Assembly: GCA_030540655.1 (NCBI GenBank)
Contig: JAUNVT010000012.1
Location: 1 to 41,507, forward strand
Source of the DNA: Rhodobacterales bacterium
Lineage (GTDB): Bacteria; Pseudomonadota; Alphaproteobacteria; Rhodobacterales; Rhodobacteraceae
DNA: 41,507 bases
Direction of reading: 5' to 3'
The position numbers and the translations under genes are program-made. Positions 36,260 to 41,507 of the stretch are shown here, in pieces. Under the pieces are notes generated by a model. That model was not told the origin of the DNA. It made no database searches and saw nothing but the letters and a program-made list of their open reading frames with translations. Position 1 is the stretch's first letter. The number at the start of each line of letters is the position of its first letter.

Positions 36260-37288
36260 ATGCAATTGGGGATTGTGGGTCTGGGACGGATGGGCGGCAA
36301 TATATTCCGCCGTCTGAGCAACGCAGGCCACACCTGTATCGGGTTTGATGTCGATGCAGCGGCGCGCGGCGCGCTGGATAAGGACGGGTTGGGCACGGTT
36401 GCCTCGCTGCAGGAACTGGTGAACGCGCTGACGCCGCCGCGCGCCATCTGGATCATGCTGCCGGCCGGACAGATAACCGAGGATGCAATTCAGAGCCTTG
36501 GCAACATGCTGGAACCCGATGACGTCATCATTGATGGCGGCAATACGTTCTACAAGGATGACATCCGCCGCGCGCGGGAGCTTGCCGCAAAACAGATCCA
36601 TTACGTTGATTGCGGCACTTCCGGGGGTGTCTGGGGGCTGGAGCGGGGTTATTGTCTGATGATTGGCGGTCCGGCGGATGCGGTCCATCGCCTTGACCCC
36701 ATTTTTTCGGTCCTCGCGCCCGGCATGGGAGAGATCGCCCGCACCCCCAAGCGCGAAGGCGATGCGCGCGCCGAACAGGGTTATATCCACGCAGGTCCCG
36801 CCGGGGCCGGTCATTTTGTGAAGATGGTGCATAACGGTGTGGAATACGGGCTCATGCAGGCCTACGCCGAGGGCTTTGACATCTTGTCCAACAAGGATTC
36901 CGCCGAGCTGCCGGAAGACGAAAGGTTCACACTCAATCTGGCCGACATAGCCGAAGTATGGCGCCGCGGAAGCGTCATATCATCATGGCTGCTGGATCTC
37001 TCGGCCGCTGCGCTGGCGCAGGACCCGCAGCTCGATGGCTTTTCCGGCTATGTCGAGGATTCCGGCGAAGGACGATGGACAGTTCAGGCCGCGATCGAGG
37101 AGGCCGTGCCAGCCGAGGTTCTGACAAGCGCGCTCTATGCACGCTACCGCTCGCGCCGCGACACCACATTCGCAGACAAGATGCTGTCGGCAATGCGTTT
37201 GGGCTTTGGCGGACATATAGAAAAGCGAGTGGGTGGCCAGACCGTCCTGACGCCCGACGCGCCTGCCCCAAGAGATGTAGGCGACTGA
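36260..37288 (+). CDS. 6-phosphogluconate dehydrogenase, decarboxylating (short YqeC/GndA type)
   Basis: 342 residues, the short form of about 300-340 residues rather than the 470-residue Gnd. It oxidises 6-phosphogluconate to ribulose 5-phosphate and CO2. N-terminal Rossmann motif [11 protein letters not shown], then [44 protein letters not shown] and the catalytic region [26 protein letters not shown]. Short forms often use NAD. The ATG at 36260 has GGGAG seven bases upstream and begins at the Rossmann fold; an open frame from 36161 adds an unlikely leader. It lies four bases before the glucose-6-phosphate dehydrogenase start. Confidence 0.94.
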   Translation: MQLGIVGLGRMGGNIFRRLSNAGHTCIGFDVDAAARGALDKDGLGTVASLQELVNALTPPRAIWIMLPAGQITEDAIQSLGNMLEPDDVIIDGGNTFYKDDIRRARELAAKQIHYVDCGTSGGVWGLERGYCLMIGGPADAVHRLDPIFSVLAPGMGEIARTPKREGDARAEQGYIHAGPAGAGHFVKMVHNGVEYGLMQAYAEGFDILSNKDSAELPEDERFTLNLADIAEVWRRGSVISSWLLDLSAAALAQDPQLDGFSGYVEDSGEGRWTVQAAIEEAVPAEVLTSALYARYRSRRDTTFADKMLSAMRLGFGGHIEKRVGGQTVLTPDAPAPRDVGD

Positions 37289-37292
37289 TATC

Positions 37293-38903
37293 ATGGACAA
37301 CACCATGCATGACACCGAAGCACCGCATAACATCTCCCTTGTCGACTGCCCTCCCCGGTGCGGAGCCGAACGGCCTGAACCCTGCGTCATGGTGATTTTC
37401 GGTGCGCGGGGCGATTTGACGAAACGTCTGATTATTCCCGCGCTCTACAACCTGTCACACAGCAATATGTTGCCCGAGCATTTTGCGCTGATCGGGGTCG
37501 ACCGGGGCGAGGGAACGGCAGAAGACTTGCGCAGCCAGCTTCGTGAAACGCTGGAAGGCTTCGTGGGCGACACCAGCGCGGAATTTGACATCGACCATAT
37601 TGATGATGATGCGTGGCAAAGGCTGACGCAGAATCTCGCCTATGTCGAGGGTGATCTGACGCAGCCCGACGTTTATCAAAAGCTGCGCGCGACCTTTGAT
37701 CATACCGACAAGGCCTGCGGCACATGCGGTAATGCGGTCTTCTATCTTGCCGTCGCGGACCGGCTTTTTGCGACGGTCGTGGACGGCCTGGGTGACTGCG
37801 GGCTGACCCGCCAGCACGGGGCCGAAAACGGTGCGGCTGAATTCTGGCGGCGCGTCATCGTCGAAAAGCCGTTCGGGCACAGCCTTGATTCGGCGCGCGA
37901 TCTGAACGCGCGCCTCTTGCGGACATTGCAGGAGGATCAGATTTACCGGATCGATCATTTTCTGGGCAAGGATACCGTTCAAAGCATCATGGCCTTTCGC
38001 TTTGCGAACGGTCTGTTCGAACCGATCTGGAACCGCGACCGCATCGATCACGTGCAGATCACCGCTGCGGAAACGATCGGCGTGGAAAAAAGAGGTGCCT
38101 TCTACGAAGTGACGGGCGCCCTGCGGGATATGGTGCCCAACCATCTGTTCACGCTGCTGTCGATGGTGGCGATGGAGCCTCCGATCGGTTTCGATGCACG
38201 TGAGGTGCGTAACAAGAAGTTCGAATTGTTCGCGGCGGTGCCTGCCATCACGCCCGATTGCGTCGTCCGCGGGCAGTATGACAGCGGCACCCTATTGGAC
38301 AGCCCAGTGCAGGCCTATCGCGAGGAACCTGATGTGGACAAGGCGTCCAACGTGGAGACCTACGCGGCGCTGGAGGTCAGGATCGACAACTGGCGTTGGG
38401 CGGGCGTTCCCTTTTATCTTCGCACCGGCAAGCGGCTGACAAGTCGCAAGACGGAAATTGCCATCCGCTTCAAACAGGCACCCTACGAGGTCTTTCGCAA
38501 CACGCCCGTGGCTGCGTTGCATCCCAACTGGCTGGTATTGTCGATCGCGCCCGACAAGGGTGTATCGCTCCAGTTCCAGATCCGCAGGCCCGGCCCGCTG
38601 ATGGATCTGGCGACCGTGAAAATGGATTTCTTCTATGACGACTGGTTCCCCGAGGAAGAAAACGTCGGGTATGAGACGCTTATTCTGGATGTAATGAATG
38701 GCGATCCGACATCGTTCATGCGCGTCGATATGGTCGAGCAGACGTGGCGCATCGTGCAGCCGGTGCTTGATGCATGGTCAGATGAATCCGTCAGCACCGT
38801 GCCAACCTATGCTTCGGGCAGCGCGGGCCCAGGCGCGGCGGACGAGCTGCTGGCACGTCAAGGCCGTGCCTGGCGCCCGATCGGCGAGGACCGAGAGAGG
38901 TGA
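37293..38903 (+). CDS. zwf: Glucose-6-phosphate 1-dehydrogenase
   Basis: 536 residues. It oxidises glucose 6-phosphate to 6-phosphogluconolactone. The nucleotide motif is IFGARGDLTKRLIIPALYNL, the substrate motif RIDHFLGKD includes His222, and FANGLFEPIWNRDRIDHVQI and RTGKRLTSRKTEI follow. The first 30 residues are a Cys-containing leader not typical of the family, and a CGTCGN segment at about 147-152 replaces the usual loop before FYLAV. No 6-phosphogluconolactonase gene is seen in this window. It sits between 6PG dehydrogenase and gluconokinase. Confidence 0.96.
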   Translation: MDNTMHDTEAPHNISLVDCPPRCGAERPEPCVMVIFGARGDLTKRLIIPALYNLSHSNMLPEHFALIGVDRGEGTAEDLRSQLRETLEGFVGDTSAEFDIDHIDDDAWQRLTQNLAYVEGDLTQPDVYQKLRATFDHTDKACGTCGNAVFYLAVADRLFATVVDGLGDCGLTRQHGAENGAAEFWRRVIVEKPFGHSLDSARDLNARLLRTLQEDQIYRIDHFLGKDTVQSIMAFRFANGLFEPIWNRDRIDHVQITAAETIGVEKRGAFYEVTGALRDMVPNHLFTLLSMVAMEPPIGFDAREVRNKKFELFAAVPAITPDCVVRGQYDSGTLLDSPVQAYREEPDVDKASNVETYAALEVRIDNWRWAGVPFYLRTGKRLTSRKTEIAIRFKQAPYEVFRNTPVAALHPNWLVLSIAPDKGVSLQFQIRRPGPLMDLATVKMDFFYDDWFPEEENVGYETLILDVMNGDPTSFMRVDMVEQTWRIVQPVLDAWSDESVSTVPTYASGSAGPGAADELLARQGRAWRPIGEDRER

Positions 38904-38958
38904 CAGGCAATACGGAATCTTGCTATGATTGTCGCATGCGGGGAAAAGGAGTGCTTTG

Positions 38959-39549
38959 ATGGGCGATGACGTGATCCGCGATGCACCGTCGGACCCGTTC
39001 AAACATCATGTCAAAATGCCCGTGATCCTGGTGCTCATGGGGGTTTCAGGCTCGGGCAAGACGACGATCGCACGTCTTCTTGCCAGCGCACTTGGCTGCC
39101 CCTTTCAGGAAGGCGATGATTTTCATCCGGCCGCGAATATCGAAAAGATGGCCAGCGGCACCCCCTTGACTGATGCTGACAGACTTCCCTGGCTGAACAG
39201 CATCGCAGCTCTTATCGACAACTGGCGCGCAGCGGGGCAATGCGGGGTTCTGACTTGCTCTGCACTCAAAAAAGAGTATCGCGATATCCTCATCGGTGGC
39301 CGGACGGGCGTGATCTTCATCTATCTGCAGGGCTCCTACGACCTCATCCGCGAGCGTATGGAGGCCCGCAAAAAGCACTTCATGCCCCTTGACCTTCTGA
39401 AAAGCCAGTTTGAAACATTGCAGGAGCCCGTGCCTGGCAGCCAAACCATCAGGGTGAGCGTGGACAATCACCCGGACGCTATTGTCCAGGACATCCTCCG
39501 GCAGCTTGAAAAGTTGCAATTGGACACTGAAGCGGCAGGAAGAGTTTAG
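38959..39549 (+). CDS. gntK: Gluconokinase
   Basis: 196 residues of the GntK family. It phosphorylates gluconate to 6-phosphogluconate. P-loop GVSGSGKT at 28-35, EGDDFHPAANIEKMASGTPLTDADR with substrate-binding residues, CSALKKEYRD and HFMPLDLLKSQFETLQEP. The start at 38959 follows AAAAGGAG; an upstream frame to 38929 lacks a ribosome site. It links the putative glucose or gluconate oxidation branch (29506-31167) to the 6PG dehydrogenase at 36260-37288. Confidence 0.96.
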   Translation: MGDDVIRDAPSDPFKHHVKMPVILVLMGVSGSGKTTIARLLASALGCPFQEGDDFHPAANIEKMASGTPLTDADRLPWLNSIAALIDNWRAAGQCGVLTCSALKKEYRDILIGGRTGVIFIYLQGSYDLIRERMEARKKHFMPLDLLKSQFETLQEPVPGSQTIRVSVDNHPDAIVQDILRQLEKLQLDTEAAGRV

Positions 39550-39710
39550 CAAGATCCGCCATCGGCGCCTGATCTGATCGGAAATCGCAATTTTGCCTGG
39601 CCAACCTGCCTCGGTCAGCCATCAAACGCAGTACCCCGATTTATTTCTCGGTATTCGGCAATTTGCCCTTGCGGCCCCCGCCGGTTATTTGTACATCCGC
39701 GTCAATCGGT

Positions 39711-39785
39711 GCGGGCGTAGCTCAGGGGTAGAGCATAACCTTGCCAAGGTTAGGGTCGTGAGTTCGAATCTCATCGCCCGCTCCA
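39711..39785 (+). tRNA. tRNA-Gly (anticodon GCC)
   Basis: 75-nt cloverleaf with encoded CCA. Acceptor GCGGGCG (39711-39717) pairs with CGCCCGC (39775-39781); the D arm has AGCTCAGGGGTAGAGC; the anticodon loop TTGCCAA has GCC at 39743-39745; the T loop has TTCGAAT. It is likely functional. It marks the boundary between the metabolic locus and decayed insertion sequences. Confidence 0.97.
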
Positions 39786-39817
39786 ATTTGATCATCACCC
39801 AATGGTCACACGGATAA

Positions 39818-39842
39818 GGCCGCCCTTGGGCGGTCTTTCTGT
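39818..39842 (+). terminator. Intrinsic terminator after tRNA-Gly
   Basis: GGCCGCCC at 39818-39825 pairs with GGGCGGTC at 39828-39835, followed by a T-rich run. It is well placed to end tRNA transcription. From here to 40031 no gene is recognisable. Confidence 0.7.
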
Positions 39843-40031
39843 TTCGTGCCATACGCGTTGTCAGGCTTGCCCTCATGGCTCTCAAGTTTTTCAAATGAAC
39901 CTCGAACACGCCGCCCGCTGATGGCGGAAGCAGCTAAATGCTTGATATACTGGGCAGCACGCCGATCAACTCCTGTTCAATCCTATACGCTCGTGATGCA
40001 CTTCGGGCAAAACAACGGGTGGGAGCGAGGC

Positions 40032-40397
40032 ATGGCACCGTCAGATATGAGCGACCTGGAATGCGACTTCATCAAATCAGCGCTGCCAACACGTCTCGCG
40101 GCGTGAAACGGGTTGATGACCGCCGCGTGATCACTGGGATCTTCCAGGTCTTGCGCACCGGCATTCCTTTGGCCGGTCTGCCCGCGCAATACGGGCCTCA
40201 CGATCTGCACCCGCTTCGATCTCTGGACCTGCACGGGTATCCGTGATCGGGCCATGGAGGCCGTCGCGGACGCGCAGAATGGTGATATGGTCAGGCTGGA
40301 CGGCCCGTCTGTCCGGGCTCACCCTTCTGCAACCGCGCTCGTAAAAAGACCCGCGTCGTTGCCTAAAAAAACCGGGCAGAAGGTGACATGCGTTTAG
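40032..40397 (+). pseudogene. Degenerate IS5-family transposase remnant
   Basis: Three pieces in different frames line up with an IS5-group transposase: MSDLECDFIKSALP (from 40047), then VDDRRVITGIFQVLRTGIP and PAQYGPH (about 40109-40205), then MEAVADAQNGDMVRLDGPSVRAH (about 40254-40322), where the Asp of RLDG corresponds to the first DDE residue. Stops and frameshifts separate them and the C-terminal half with the remaining catalytic residues is missing. The element is dead. I could not place its terminal repeats. The stretch 40398-40536 shows no gene. Confidence 0.7.
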
Positions 40398-40536
40398 CTC
40401 TGTGCCGGCGCGGGTGCTCAGGTGCTTGGGCTTGAAAGTGCAAGTTACAGTATCTGTCCGGTCTGACTGCTCCGCGTGCGTGATGGAGTGGGTGATGGTG
40501 TCCACCATTCATTAGTGGAGACATCTTGAGATAGAT

Positions 40537-40953
40537 TTGGTAGGGAAGAAAGGGCAGAAGAAGCGGGTCTGGTCTGACGACGAGAGGCGCACGATTTGCG
40601 CGCAGACGTTAACGCCGGGCGTTTTGGGTGCACAGGTGGCGCGGCGCTATTCGATGAACGCGAACCTGATTTTCAAATGGCTGAAGGATCCCCGGTTTGC
40701 GCCTTCAGCGAGCGCCCCGTCGCCCGAAGGGAGTGTCGCCCTTGAAGGTGTTTTCCTTCCTGTCGAGATTGATGCACCTGCACACGCGCGGTTTTCTGGT
40801 CCCGCGCGAATGAACGCGGCGGCGGATGAGCCCGACTCTGCGGTTATGGCGCAGCGCGTGGATATTGCGCTGTCGGACGGGCGTCGTATCCTGGTGGAAG
40901 GCCCCCCTTCGCCATCATCGGTTGCAGGACTGGTTCAGGGGCTGACGGCATGA
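40537..40953 (+). CDS. IS66-family accessory protein TnpA-like
   Basis: 138 residues. The N-terminal helix-turn-helix ([40 protein letters not shown]) is typical of IS66 TnpA-type proteins, and the C-terminal [19 protein letters not shown] is a family ending. The start is uncertain: the frame is open from 40516 and the first candidate codon is TTG at 40537. It overlaps the next reading frame by four bases (ATGA at 40950-40953), as in IS66 elements. The frame is intact although the following tnpB is broken. Confidence 0.75.
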   Translation: MVGKKGQKKRVWSDDERRTICAQTLTPGVLGAQVARRYSMNANLIFKWLKDPRFAPSASAPSPEGSVALEGVFLPVEIDAPAHARFSGPARMNAAADEPDSAVMAQRVDIALSDGRRILVEGPPSPSSVAGLVQGLTA

Positions 40954-41339
40954 TCCCGGTGCCGAGCAACACGCGGGTTTGGCGCGCGGCTGGCGTGACG
41001 GATATGCGGCGGGGCTTCAACACATTGGCAGCGCAGACGGAGAAGATGCTGGCCGAGGGTCCATATTCCGGCCATCTGTTTGTATTCCGTGGCCGCCGGG
41101 GTGACCTTTTGAAGATCATCTCCCTCTCGGGACATTGCTACGCAATGCCCTGCCGGGCAGCGGGTGGGATACCCAAGGCGCATGCCTTTTCATGAAGCGA
41201 CTGGAGAGAGGGCGGTTCGTCTGGCCGGCGGCCAAGGACGGCAAAATCTGTGTCACGGCGGCACAACTTGTCGATGCTACTGGAAGGAATTGACTGGCGG
41301 ATGCCGCAGCGGACATGGCGGCCATTGCAGGCAGAATAA
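40950..41339 (+). pseudogene. Frameshifted IS66 tnpB
   Basis: The start encodes [27 protein letters not shown] and [16 protein letters not shown], characteristic of IS66 TnpB. The frame then breaks near 41120. The expected continuation is found in another frame as [18 protein letters not shown] (about 41192-41245) and in a third as LLEGIDWRMPQRTWRP, ending at TAA 41337-41339. At least two frameshifts and an extra segment around 41125-41185 are needed, so the gene is inactive. Confidence 0.8.
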
Positions 41340-41507
41340 TCCAATGAAATATGGTATTTTAGCGTATTTGACATTCCGTTCAGCAGGCTGTTCGGGTATA
41401 AAGCGCGCATGCGCGCGACCTTCTGATCCCTGCCTGAAGACCCAGTAATCCTCTCCGAAATTAAGGGGATGCGGAAGTAGAATTTTCTCGCCAAGATGAA
41501 CGAGGAG
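41340..41507. other. Window end with no recognisable gene
   Basis: IS66 elements normally continue into the large tnpC transposase after tnpB. No tnpC start or IS66 terminal repeat is evident here, so the element appears truncated or interrupted. No other gene is visible before the window ends. Confidence 0.4.

Overview
The window reads as chromosomal DNA of an alphaproteobacterium, most likely Rhodobacterales. GC is fairly high, starts are Shine-Dalgarno led, genes are joined by ATGA/GTGA overlaps, and protein styles fit (BON proteins, an HWE-type sensor kinase, short 6-phosphogluconate dehydrogenase). The species cannot be named from sequence alone.

Layout. (1) 1-4000: stress-type envelope genes: two paralogous BON-domain proteins, an HdeA-like periplasmic protein with a Ser/Asp-rich insert, and a Crp/Fnr regulator. 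(2) 4015-7095: a large CheB-CheR-PAS-HWE sensor kinase. (3) 7283-26067: ten genes for alpha-glucan and trehalose metabolism. Six form a tight plus-strand operon (glgE, maltokinase, glgB, glgX, treZ, malQ); glgA lies on the minus strand, and treY, glgC and a Pseudomonas stutzeri-type trehalose synthase each follow their own promoter. (4) 26162-27163: a short-chain dehydrogenase. (5) 27160-32701, minus strand: a five-gene overlapping operon of an internally duplicated membrane protein, a gluconate-2-dehydrogenase subunit-3 homologue, a GMC flavoprotein, a GH15 glucosidase and a small membrane protein. (6) 32921-39549, plus strand: a sensory-rhodopsin-transducer (ASRT) family protein, a ThDP enzyme, an enolase-superfamily enzyme, 6-phosphogluconate dehydrogenase, glucose-6-phosphate dehydrogenase and gluconokinase. 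(7) 39711-41507: tRNA-Gly(GCC), then decayed IS5-like and IS66-like elements.

How it fits together. Glucan can be built by GlgC-GlgA and by the GlgE route (TreS, maltokinase, GlgE), branched by GlgB, and trimmed by GlgX and MalQ. TreY-TreZ turn glucan into trehalose. The GH15 enzyme could release glucose, the GMC complex could oxidise it to gluconate, and gluconokinase plus 6PG dehydrogenase could carry it into central metabolism without glucokinase. That last chain is inference.

The main non-gene signal is regulatory. Five sites matching GGAAC-N16/17-CGTT exactly, and four with one deviation, sit in front of the transcription units. This is the published consensus for EcfG, the alphaproteobacterial general-stress sigma factor. 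The locus therefore looks like a stress-controlled storage-sugar and glucose-oxidation regulon. The least understood part is the operon at 27160-32701, whose two-fold-repeated membrane protein carries paired histidines.
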